From Phytophthora colocasiae (lineage: Eukaryota > Oomycota > Peronosporomycetes > Peronosporales > Peronosporaceae), in NCBI GenBank assembly GCA_018806915.1, contig JAGKQI010000088.1, forward strand, positions 372,001 through 436,000: a stretch of DNA of 64,000 bases, written 5' to 3'. The translations under genes were made by a program, and so were the position numbers. Within the stretch, counting starts at the first letter, position 1. Every line of letters starts with the position of its first letter. A model generated the notes under the pieces. It did no database searches, had not been told where the DNA came from, and saw nothing but the letters and a program-made list of their open reading frames with translations. Positions 50,596 through 60,027 of this stretch are shown here, piece by piece.

Positions 50596-53500
50596 CTATT
50601 TGGCTTCTCGAAGATGCAGCCTTCCTGTGGGCACCATGGTGGACACCTGAGCTTCAGTAGTGAAGGAGATCGGGTTCTCGGAACGCTCCGCAGGTGTCAA
50701 TTGATCCTTCTTGATGTCAGCAGGGACATACTGGAGCCACTCTTCGTCCGCATTCACCGTGGCCCATTGCATCCGAGCAGGCTCAATAGCGTCCAAGTCA
50801 CCCAGTTGCGTCTCCAGACTCAGACACTTGGGACCCCCCAGCTCTGCGACTCTGGGATCTTGCCAGATCCAAGGGCAGGACTTGTCTGGGACAACCCAGA
50901 TGCCAGGCTCTGAAAGCAGCGACTCTGGGAAATCTTTGTGCCCCAGGACCTTTCGGATGAGGGCGTTGTGCTGACGAATCATGGTGGCTCGACGCATGGA
51001 CCGGTACTTGTGAAGCTCCGCAGACTTTTCGTCAGCCTCAAGATCCATGGTCACCCAATGCGTACGCTCCCAGAAGGCTTGAGCATGCTTCTTCATGCTG
51101 CGCACGATGTCTTCCACGTCAGCCAACACCATGGGCCCCAGTTCTTCCCGCTTGTGGAAGTAAAACTCTGAGAATCGGTTGTCGAACATGACTTTCCAAG
51201 GGGCACGCTTCTTGCGGAGGACTGCACAGTACCGCTCAGAGTCCCAGCGCTTCTTGAGGATGGCACATGAGTGCTTGTGCACCTCGTAGTCTGGAAAACC
51301 CAATGTCTGGCCAGTGGTGGTCTTGGTAGAGCTCACTCGTTGTACCCTGATACCATAGTACAACCAGGAGGATGCTTCACAGTCTGGTGTTTCCACCACC
51401 TGGAGCTCCTTGACCGTCAGAGAATTGTAGGGCTTGGATACCAGACTACGTGCCTTCCCAGAAGAACTCTTGGGCTTCGATCCACTTCCACTGGTGGACT
51501 TCGGACGGGACTTGGGACTGGTATGGGCTTTTATGGACGCAAGGCTTCTCTTGGACTTCTTGGTAGGGATGATAGGCCCATCATCAGAGTCCGAGTCGTC
51601 ATCAGAGTCCCGGGGACGCTTAGAGCCAGGACGCGGGTGGTCATCGGACTTCTTGCTCCCGGACCTCTTGTCCCCAGACTTCTTGCTCCCAGACTTCTTG
51701 CTCCCCGACTTCTGGTCCTGAGACTTCTTGTCTTCAGACTTGTCGCTCTCGGAATCGCTGTCGTCAGACTCACCATCATCAGAGCTCTCGTCGTCATCTT
51801 CGTCTTCAGACTCGATCACACCAGAATCCTTGTAATCCGGATCGTCCTTGGGGTTGTCGGCGGTGGACTCGACATCACTTTCTGGATAATTTACGTGACC
51901 ATCCAGATCACCCCAGGCTGCAGGCTCGGTACCAGCTGAGATGTGACGATCCACCACCTCGTCGGCCATCTGGTAATACACTTCAGGGACGTACTTGGCC
52001 CAAAGAGTAGCATCCAGGCGACGAGAGAATACCAGGCTCACCAACATCTGAATGAGAGCCGGACTGCTGAAGAGACTGTGAGCCGCTTTATCCGATGCCA
52101 ACCACTCCATGGCTTTATCATACTTGATCCCAGACAGCAGGGCTTGGCGGAGGTCGGGTCGAACTTCCTTCCAGACCACGTCACCAGGGAATCTCTTGTG
52201 GACCTCAGACTTTGCCACCTTAGAATCTGCATTCGCCGGAAGCGCCGATTCTTCAACGGGCTTGTGTCCGGACGGGCGACGCTGCAAATTCTTGGAGTCC
52301 CACTTGAGCGGTCGCTTCGGAGGTGTTTTCAGAGTCTGGGGCTTCGGCGGATATGACAGGTACCGTGGGCTCTCGCTCTTGGACTCTGAGGTTTCAGTAC
52401 TTGGATGAGTAAGATCCAGAACTCTGGAGGTCCTCGCGGTCTTCTCAGCAGCCTGACGAGCCTCGTTCCTCAGAAAGCCGTTTCTTGAAGTCAGGAACGG
52501 GTTTCTTTCGCGCGTCCAAGGCTGTCACGCTGATGATAGTCGTCCAGTTATCAGGGACGATGGTGTCCTCTTGGTATGACACCAGAAGGTCATGGAGCCG
52601 ATCCCAATTACCAGAGATTTCAGAATTCTCTTGTAAAAACTCTGAGAACCCCCACGGATCTGTGGGCTTGACCTCAGGACGCGACTTCAGAATCGAGACC
52701 TGTGCTTGAAGATCAGCGACTTGGGACTTCAGAACTGCCTTGTCCGACTTCAGAGCTTCCACTTGGTCCTGGTAGTGAGCTTTGAGATCCTGAATCTCCG
52801 AAGTCATGCGTTCTTCTACCGCACCGGCGTCTTGCTGGGCACACTTAAGCTCGTGTTTCCAGTATTGACAGTGCAGTACCCACTCACGCTTGATTTCTTC
52901 GCATTCAGAGCGCGCTGCTGCAGCATCAATCAAGGCGACACCGTTCTGAGAACCAACGCGTTCCCGAAGGCGACGGTGAGCAGCAGTCATAAGCTTTAAG
53001 CATCCGGCCGTCCGAAAAACTTTCTCGGCAAGCCGAGTGGGAGAGACATGAGAAACCAGAGACCCCAGTTCCCGGCGAACATCCACAGACGACGTCAAAG
53101 CATCCAGAGTACGCACGTCTGGAGTCTGGGCGCACGGAGACACAACTTCGGTGGGGTCGAAGCTTGGAATCACTCGCTCCAGCTCCCGGAGGTCTTCATC
53201 AGTAAGTGCCTCGTAACCCACGAGCACACAGGGGCCACCGTACGCATTCGCTATGTGGCGCCCTCTTCTAAAGTCTTCAGCTCGCGCGGGGTACTCACCA
53301 GAAAGGCACGTCCTCTGGCTTCACGCTGGGAGCGATATAGTTCTGGGGAACATCAGAGTCCCCAACGCCGTGACTTGATCCCCTGTGGTTGTCACCAGAC
53401 CCTGACGAAACAGCCGATCGACCTCTTCCGTAGACAAAAGCCGTGGGGCACCAAAGGCTCGCGGTCTGAAGACACCAGGAGTTCCCTCAGAGAATTCAGA

Positions 53501-53686
53501 GTGAGATTCCCCACGTGAAACCACTGGTGGCGAGAGATCACCAACACCGGCCGAGTTCATGTCATCACCAGGGAGATCCTCAGTCGGACCATCGACCTGT
53601 GAGTCGGTAGGTTGGGATGCATGGGCTGGGGCGCTAGGGCTGCCACCTGGCGATGTGGCCGAACCAACATCTCCACCCTGCGACAT
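50596..53686 (-). pseudogene. antisense gene of element B: coiled-coil protein of unknown function
   Basis: Three minus-strand ORFs opposite to gag-pol form one gene: 53686-53321 (ATG, MSQGGDVGSATSPGG, Ser/Pro/Gly-rich), about 53260-52445 (a coiled coil, ERMTSEIQDLKAHYQDQ and LKSQVADLQAQVSILKS), and 52287-50596. The last two join by a one-base indel near 52470; after it the frame is open from EARQAAEKTART to the end. The first and second are separated by a possible splice donor GTGAGT (53302-53297) or indels. Then come an acidic Ser/Asp/Lys-repeat region (KKSGSKKSGSKKSGDKRSG) with nuclear-signal-like patches, and a globular C-terminal domain with KHAQAFWERTH, WVVPDKSCPWIWQDP and MQWATVNADEEWLQYVP. 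The part order matches the element A antisense protein. No known family is recognised. Confidence 0.7.
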
Positions 53687-54009
53687 ATTGGCAGTTGCCG
53701 AAGCAGGACAAGTGCCTGTGGCGTCGCCTGCCGCCCCATTCGGTGGGGCGTTTAAACAGAGAAGCGTTCGTTTCCTCAGTCATGAGCAAAAGGACGGAGT
53801 TTTGAAAATGATCGCCTGTTTGGCAAGTCAAATTCAAGTTTCTGAGTCTGAGAGAATCAGATTGTGCGACGGGACACCAGAGACTCTGAAAACCAGGTAA
53901 CTGACAAAGAGTTGCAGCTACGCTACGCTCTGAAAACCGTCTATCAGAATGTTTGATAGGCCTGGCCATGATACACAGCTTGGAGAAAGTTCCGCACTGA
54001 TGGATCGTG

Positions 54010-54024
54010 ACCAGGAGGGGCGGT
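54010..54024 (+). promoter_or_regulatory. polypurine tract of element B
   Basis: CCAGGAGGGGCGGT directly precedes the 3' LTR start at 54025. Confidence 0.65.
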
Positions 54025-55692
54025 TGACATGATGTTAATTCCGATTTTCGAGCGACAGGTGGATATTACGTTACGATGTGATTGGTTATACTATGGGTTA
54101 TAAGCGAAAGGGACTTTGGGACGCGGCCGCACCCGTGCGACATCTGTGGAAGATTGTGGATAAACCTTCGCCTGACTGTAAAGGGGCCCAAAGGACCAGA
54201 AGTGTACTTCAGAGTGTGCACAACTCTGAAGGTCAACTACACTCTGTCTGGTCGCCGGACTTTCCCCGACGATGAGTGCCTAAGTTCTGGCGGAAAGTCT
54301 CTCAGAAGAACGTATCTCTGAGAGACCTCATCCCGTTACCGTCCAGCGCGACGATGGATGGTTCAAGGATTCACAACATATACCCGCAGAGACCAAGTAT
54401 CGCACACTGGACGCCGCGCACCCGCGCAACCCCCAAGATCTTCGTGTACGTTGTAGCATTGGTGCTCCGTACTCTGGTTACTTACTCAAAACTCTGGTAT
54501 CTCTAACTCTGAGTGACTAAGACTCTGAAAACCAAGTGATATCAGACTCTGAAACCACCGAAGATTCAAGACCATACTGAAACCAAGTGAACCCAAGTTC
54601 AAGTCACGCATTCAAGTGATTACTGACCTGCACATCCCCCGTAATGACGTCTCTACCTGTCAACCCATCGAGATCGGCTGCACAGACTGCATACTGAGAC
54701 CAAGTTAAAGTACCAGATGTATACAAAGACCAAGAGTACCTGAGATATGACGACTGACTGCATAAAGGACGCAAAAGACGACAAGAAGAAGAGAGTCACC
54801 AGAGATATATGATAGTTATGAGGAAGATAAACGATAAACAGAGTTCAATTTGCTTGCTACTGCACAAGTCCGCTTGAGAGGTATTCAAGCCACTACGTCA
54901 TCACGTACGTCGTGTGATCTCCACCAAATTCAATCCCCTTAGGTGGAGATCAGGTAACGTAGAGACCTGAAAGGACCCGCCTATTCCATATCCTAGTTGG
55001 GTCGTTTGTTTTGTCTCTAGCGGTAGCCCATTTCATATTGATCGTTTGGACAGGCTCTGGAAACTAGACAGTCGTTTTCAGAGTGCAAGGTAGACTGTTA
55101 TATATAGCCGATTGTATTGGTTTATATTTTCCCTCTATATTAGAGGGTGGTGCGCGAACGTAAAGGGATACCAGACAGACCAGGTGTCTGGTAGTAAGTC
55201 CCTAGTTGACCTGGAGTGTTAGCCCACCGTTCAAGGGCCTAGAAAGAATAAGAACGGCTGTATATATTTGTATATTTTCGAACTCTGTATATTGGTTGTT
55301 TATCTCTGAAAGTCAGGTATCTCGGTTCTGGATTTGTGATATTCAGACACCGAATTCCGACTTTTCTCTGGTATATTAACCTCTTTTCGACCGCCGACTT
55401 CCTGGAAAACACTTTGGTTTCCAGAGATTCCGACTCCCGAACGCTCCTGGAAGGATTTTCCTGAATACCGACACCAGACTCCAAGGGAACCCCAACCTCT
55501 CTTCACAACACATTCTCAGACTCCGGCGAGGGTCATATTTCCGAAGACAACGAACCCACGAGGATACCGCAAGGTACCACACGCCAACCTACCGTTGTAC
55601 GGCTCTGAAAAAACCCTTTTTCGGTAGTCGTATAACTAGGGTTCACTATACGCCCCCTGCTCCGCGACCAAAGTTTCAGCGACTTCGCGACA
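54025..55692 (+). repeat. 3' LTR of element B
   Basis: It differs from the 5' LTR at about nine positions (for example near 54253, 55218, 55292, 55401) and by three or four single-base indels in C or A runs. Its right end abuts AACA (55693-55696), the duplicate of 38779-38782. Confidence 0.93.
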
Positions 55693-55696
55693 AACA

Positions 55697-56073
55697 GGAC
55701 TAGCGAGAGGTCTCGCTTCCCCTTTCCTGGGCTCCGAGAGACTTCGGGTCAGTCGAGGCCTTGCAGGAGGAGGTAGTTGTACTGGGCGAGTAGAACCAAG
55801 AGCGGCCCGCCTCACCATGGCCTGGACCGAGGTCAATCCTCCTGGAGCAGTTAGACTCGGCCTCCCCGGGTGCGTAGTAGTTGGAGGTCCACCAAGTCCA
55901 AACCACGAAGTCGCAGGTTGGCTGTCACTGCCTCCTGGACTCGCAGGAGTCACCGTAGGGGGGCGACTTGTTCCTCCCCCGAACCAGGAAGTAGCAGATG
56001 GGCCCGTGCCACCGTTTTCACTCGAGGTAGTGCTTCTGTCGTCATCTCCGACACCAGGTCCAAACGACGACAT
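55697..56073 (-). pseudogene. gag: Gag N-terminus of element C, cut by element B
   Basis: The frame contains ATG 56073 (MSSFGPGVGDDD) and is open further upstream without another ATG. It is Ser/Thr/Pro/Gly-rich with a duplicated ATSWFGxG motif, and reaches the AACA duplication at 55693-55696. On the far side of element B the same frame resumes at 38778. Such low-complexity N-termini precede the capsid in this element type. Confidence 0.7.
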
Positions 56074-56461
56074 CTCGATTTCGGGTTCTTGCTCGTCTCT
56101 TTCTCTCTCTTCTTGTGCAGCCTTGAGTTCTGGTAGTCGTCGCACTCCCGCCCAGACGAACCACTCAGTTAACCAACTGACAACTAGCTGGTAAGACAGA
56201 AGTACTTCGCTTCTTAGCCAAGGTGTTCACTCGAAGTTCACTTCCGAAGAACTTCACCGACTTGATTTGCGTCTCCGGAACGGGTCGGATCCCGTCCTTT
56301 TGCGAAGTAGTAGGACACCTCCCTAGTTGACCCCTGTCGAACTAGCAGCGTAGAGACTCTTCACACTTAAGTGAGCGAGAGCAGTTCTCTCTCCGGTAGC
56401 AGATCTTGTAGGTGTAGTCTTCTTTTAGTGCTCACTCTGAGGACCCTTCTCCAGCAGGCAA

Positions 56462-56480
56462 GTACCCTGCTTCTCCACCA
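56462..56480 (-). promoter_or_regulatory. tRNA primer-binding site of element C
   Basis: Two bases after the 5' LTR on the minus strand, TGGTGGAGAAGCAGGGTAC is complementary to a tRNA 3' end whose acceptor would start GGAGAAG. It differs from the site shared by A and B. Confidence 0.7.
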
Positions 56481-56482
56481 CT

Positions 56483-56914
56483 TGTCGCGACCTAGCTAAG
56501 GATCGGGTACTAGCGGGCTGTTATGTGAGTGCAGGCCCGGGCAGGGAGTTAGAAGACTTAACTCAAACAAATATAAGTAACTTGTTGTTGTTCTTCTTCT
56601 TAGCAGGTAAGTTCACGACTGACTAGTTATATAGGGAGCTCATTTCACTCCAATGCACACTTTGTAGGGACGACTCCCCGTCGATAGCGTAGGGCGAGAG
56701 CCCTCGGAGATGTCCTCCCTCCGCACGACACTCGCGGGAGGACGTTAATGGACCGTTCGGGTGTAGTAAAAGGGGACAAGCCCCAGAGAGGACCTCGGAC
56801 AGTATACTACGCCAAGTAGTCACAACACGGCGAGTACGACGAATTGCAATGCCCCGAGGCATGGGGCACAGCCGAACACGCTGGTTCGGGGGTCTCATTC
56901 CCGGGCACGGGACA
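56483..56914 (-). repeat. 5' LTR of element C
   Basis: This is the second 432-bp copy, next to the primer-binding site and gag, hence the 5' LTR of a minus-strand element. Its outer end abuts CGAC (56915-56918), the duplicate of 26344-26347. Confidence 0.92.
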
Positions 56915-56918
56915 CGAC

Positions 56919-59675
56919 GAAAGGTGGGGTAGGGCACACAGGGCGTTTACAGCCCTGAAAACCAAGATCGCGTCGACCCCGATCCTTCGCCACTTCGACA
57001 TGACGAAGTTACCCGTGGTGATCGTGTATGCCAGTGACTGGGCGATTTCCGCCGCACTAATGCAGGAACACGACCAGATCTACCACCCGGTCGCGTTTGC
57101 CAGCCGAACCTTGAAGACGAACGAGTTAAACTATAATGTTGCCGAAAAGGAGGTGTTGGCTCTACTTCGGATCTTGGATCTACACTACACCCTGTTGGTG
57201 GGACGTCGGATCAAGGTCCTAACCAGACACTCCACGCTTGCCTGGCTGTTCAAGTCTGCCGGCCTCCAAGGGCGTCTGGGACAATGGTCTGCTCTCCTGT
57301 CCCCATGGACACTCGAGATCACGAAGTGTACGAAGGGAGAGGATGAGATACTGGGGGCGATCGCAGCTAATATAACGCCTAGATCGGAGATCGACGAAGC
57401 CCTGATCGCGATCGCGCCACAGAAGGGACCAAGACGTAAGATCCAGATGCCGATTCCCACCGTAGATCCAGGTGAGGAGCTATGGGTAGTAAGTTTCGAC
57501 GGTTCGGCACGCGTGAAACGGGGAGGAGGCGCTTTCAGCGCGATCGTGTGGAGTTTGCCGGAGTGGAAGGTGATCAAGGCTAGATCAGACTATGCGGAGA
57601 GTCTTACTGTCAATGAAGCGGAATACCGTGGACTCTTGCTAGGTCTTGGCATGATCACACAGTTAGAACGCCGCCGTTTGGTCGTTTGTGGCGATTCGAA
57701 CCTGGTGATCCGACAAGTCCGGGGCGAGATCGACTGCAAGGCGCCAGGATTGACGTTACTGAAACAGAAGGTGCTAGATCACTTGCGGAATTGGGGAGAT
57801 CATGAGCTAGTCCATGTGAAGAGAGACTGGAATGGGAGCGCAGACAGCTTGGCGAGTGCCGCGCTGCAGCGAGGAAGCGGGATCGAGGTCCACGATGAGA
57901 CAGATCGGTGCGATCTGGTCACCCTAAATCGGCTTGAAGAGGTGTTGACCCCTCGAGTTGAAGATCGAACGGTGCAAGTGTCGGCCGTAGCCACGGGTGC
58001 AGCCCGAGCGCGACCCGACGCCGCCGTCCTGCAAGAGGAACTGATCCGGGAGATGCGGGTGGATCGGATCAGGCGAGCCCAGGACGAGGAGGTCTGGATC
58101 GCCGGACTAAAGAAGTACCTGGCTGGGCAGATCGCGGATCTTACTCGAGCCGAATCTGGATCCTACGCCAAGATCGCTTCCGAGTACGAGGTAGATGAAC
58201 AGGATCTGTTGTTTTACTGCCCACCAGGGCCGAGATCAAGTGGTGATCGCGACCGCCTGATGAGACTCGTGGTTCCAGAAACCCTACAGCAGGATGTCCT
58301 CCACCACTACCATACGACTCTGGAAGGGGGACATCAAGGGATCGGACGCACTTATCAGCGGATCCGAGATCATTTCCACTGGAGGGGATTATATCGGAGC
58401 GTGCAGCGATACGTAGGCGAGTGTGTAGACTGTGAGACCGGAAAGGGGAGACCCACGATCCGGGGCGAGTCACCCGGGAATCTGCAAGCGACATACCCAT
58501 TCCAGATCATAGCGATGGATCACATACCCTCTCTGCCCAAATCCAACAAAGGCAATACTGAACTACTGATCTGGGTAGATCTGTTCACGGGATATGTGAT
58601 CGCAAAGGCTAGTTCCTCCCGATCGGCCCAGACCGTCGCGGAATCTTATGAAGAATGCGTGTTCCGCAGATTTGGCGCTAGCGAGATGATCAGGCACGAT
58701 CGAGAACCGGGCTTCATGTCCGACTTCTTCAGATTGTTCAATAAGATCCTGGGGCAGCGACAACGGGCAACGATGGCCTACCGACCACAGGCCAATGGGA
58801 CTGCGGAACGGATGGTGCAAACGGCCACTAGGGCGATCAAGATGTATGTTCAAGATCTCGATCAAAAGGACTGGGATGAATACGCGGAGAGATTGACTTT
58901 CGCCATTAACACGGCTCACGATCGGGTCCGGGGAGATACCCCTCACTATTTGGTACACGGATGGGATCCAAGATCGACGTTGGAAGCAACGATCCCGATC
59001 GGGTCGACCAGACGCCACGATCGCGATCCAAGACGGTGGAGATATCGCGTTCAGAGATACTACCAGCAGTCGAGAGAACAGGTCAACGCTAAGCTGCGAG
59101 AGGCGATCGCGGACCGAGCTGATCAGCACAATGAGGATGTCGATCCGCATCAGATCGAAGCTGGATCACGAGTTTGGCTATACCTAGACCGTGTGAAGGA
59201 AGGGTATGCCCGTAAACTCGCCCACCTTTGGAACGGCCCGTTCCGTGTTGCAGAGAAGCTCAATGAATTCACGATCAAGCTGGAGATCGCGGGCTCTGAT
59301 TACCATATCCTTCCGGTGGTTCATGTTTCTAAGCTAAAGCTGGTACGGAATTTCCCAGATCGACCGCGGATCGAGTTGACGGTAGATGAAGCAGATCGGC
59401 TCGATTTCGATGAGATCCTTCTTCCGGAGGACAGTTGGGTTCCAGATCTGGATGCCGATGAGTACGAAGTCGAACGGATCTCGGACATGCGAAGTGGGAA
59501 ACGAACTCGCTACGGCCGGATCTATCGTGAATTCCTGGTGCACTGGGTCGGTTATGATGAGCCAACGTGGGTCGACGAAGCTGATCTTAACTGTGGGGCC
59601 ATATTGAGCGCGTTCCTACGTGACCACGCTAATCGGAACCGGTTCGGCGTGATGCAGTCGCATGAAGAAGTGTAA
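56919..59675 (+). CDS. pol: Pol of element A, C-terminal part: two RNase H domains, integrase, chromodomain
   Basis: This continues the pol frame after element C. The first RNase H (about 56940-57290) is of Ty3 type but lacks key acids: YAS stands where DAS is usual and TRH where TDH is usual. A second RNase H (about 57480-57860) keeps D-E-D-D: SFDGSA, NEAEYRGL, VCGDSNLV, NGSADSLA. Integrase has an HHCC finger (HHYHTTLEGGHQG...CVDCETGKG, 58300-58450) and a core with MDHIPSL, RHDREPGFM and NGTAERMVQ (D-D-E). A chromodomain-like end (about 59455-59600, YEVERISDMR, EFLVHWVGYDEPTW) should guide insertion to marked chromatin. The stop is at 59675. Confidence 0.88.
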   Translation, partial: ERWGRAHRAFTALKTKIASTPILRHFDMTKLPVVIVYASDWAISAALMQEHDQIYHPVAFASRTLKTNELNYNVAEKEVLALLRILDLHYTLLVGRRIKVLTRHSTLAWLFKSAGLQGRLGQWSALLSPWTLEITKCTKGEDEILGAIAANITPRSEIDEALIAIAPQKGPRRKIQMPIPTVDPGEELWVVSFDGSARVKRGGGAFSAIVWSLPEWKVIKARSDYAESLTVNEAEYRGLLLGLGMITQLERRRLVVCGDSNLVIRQVRGEIDCKAPGLTLLKQKVLDHLRNWGDHELVHVKRDWNGSADSLASAALQRGSGIEVHDETDRCDLVTLNRLEEVLTPRVEDRTVQVSAVATGAARARPDAAVLQEELIREMRVDRIRRAQDEEVWIAGLKKYLAGQIADLTRAESGSYAKIASEYEVDEQDLLFYCPPGPRSSGDRDRLMRLVVPETLQQDVLHHYHTTLEGGHQGIGRTYQRIRDHFHWRGLYRSVQRYVGECVDCETGKGRPTIRGESPGNLQATYPFQIIAMDHIPSLPKSNKGNTELLIWVDLFTGYVIAKASSSRSAQTVAESYEECVFRRFGASEMIRHDREPGFMSDFFRLFNKILGQRQRATMAYRPQANGTAERMVQTATRAIKMYVQDLDQKDWDEYAERLTFAINTAHDRVRGDTPHYLVHGWDPRSTLEATIPIGSTRRHDRDPRRWRYRVQRYYQQSREQVNAKLREAIADRADQHNEDVDPHQIEAGSRVWLYLDRVKEGYARKLAHLWNGPFRVAEKLNEFTIKLEIAGSDYHILPVVHVSKLKLVRNFPDRPRIELTVDEADRLDFDEILLPEDSWVPDLDADEYEVERISDMRSGKRTRYGRIYREFLVHWVGYDEPTWVDEADLNCGAILSAFLRDHANRNRFGVMQSHEEV

Positions 59676-60027
59676 GGGAAGCCAGGCGAGCTGACAGGGT
59701 TACCTCGCCGGGATCGAAGAATCTGATGTGGAGGAGAATCCAGATCAGAGCGAGAGTTTTATATTTGTGTATATGCATGTGCGTATGGGATTTGACGTTG
59801 AAAGATGGTGATCCGTGATGTCGAGATGGAGATGAAAGGGGATCACATTCCTAAAATGATAGAGTACGATGGAATGACTGTGGGAATGGAGATTACGGAT
59901 TACGAGTGGAGATTATGAGAATTACGAATGGAGATGGAAGAATGTAGAACGGCCCTGGAAGGGGTTCCGAATCCGAACTCGGGGAGAAGCCCCGAGCCTT
60001 GCTGCAGGTGATCGAAGTTCGCACGAC
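59676..60027 (+). other. convergent intergenic spacer of element A
   Basis: About 350 bp separate the end of pol from the end of the antisense ORF. It is A/G-rich with GGAGAT and GATTACG-like repeats (59870-59940) and a TTTTATATTTGTGTATATG stretch near 59757 that could serve for 3' processing on either strand. There is no ORF of note. Confidence 0.5.

Larger units (their letters stand above)
38783..55692 (+). mobile_element. LTR retrotransposon B (Ty3/gypsy chromovirus, dual RNase H), complete, inserted in element C gag
   Basis: A complete 16.9-kb element with LTRs at 38783-40449 and 54025-55692 and target duplication AACA (38779-38782, 55693-55696). The order matches element A: PBS, gag with coiled coil and zinc knuckles, -1 signal, protease, RT with an insert, RNase H, second RNase H, integrase, chromodomain, convergent spacer, antisense gene, PPT, LTR. 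Several frameshifts and two or more in-frame stops interrupt gag and pol, yet the LTRs differ by only about nine substitutions and a few indels in 1.67 kb. TCTGA/TCAGA words are heavily over-used (11 in 43501-44100; about 1 expected). Confidence 0.92.
26348..56914 (-). mobile_element. LTR retrotransposon C (Ty3/gypsy chromovirus) inserted in element A pol, interrupted by element B, internally inverted
   Basis: The element runs on the minus strand between 432-bp LTRs (26348-26779 and 56483-56914) and is flanked by CGAC (26344-26347, 56915-56918). Its own sequence is 26348-38782 and 55697-56914 (one AACA duplication counted); 38783-55692 is element B. On the minus strand the order is LTR, PBS, gag, UGA, acidic pre-protease region, an inverted block (31794-35615) with protease-RT-RNase H-integrase finger, integrase core, chromodomain-like end, antisense ORF, membrane-protein ORF, 3' LTR. 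AGTC/GACT words are strongly over-used. It has a single RNase H with intact acids, so it belongs to a different lineage from A and B. Gag is broken by a stop, a frameshift and element B. Confidence 0.88.

Noticed and set aside
51271..51939. 222-codon plus-strand ORF rich in Leu/Arg/Val, with repeats
   Set aside because: It is the complement of the Ser/Asp/Lys repeats of the element B antisense gene; repetitive codons keep the opposite frame open.
53297..53302. A clear intron in the element B antisense gene
   Set aside because: The GTGAGT donor is good, but no acceptor within the next about 100 bases restores the frame; left as unresolved.
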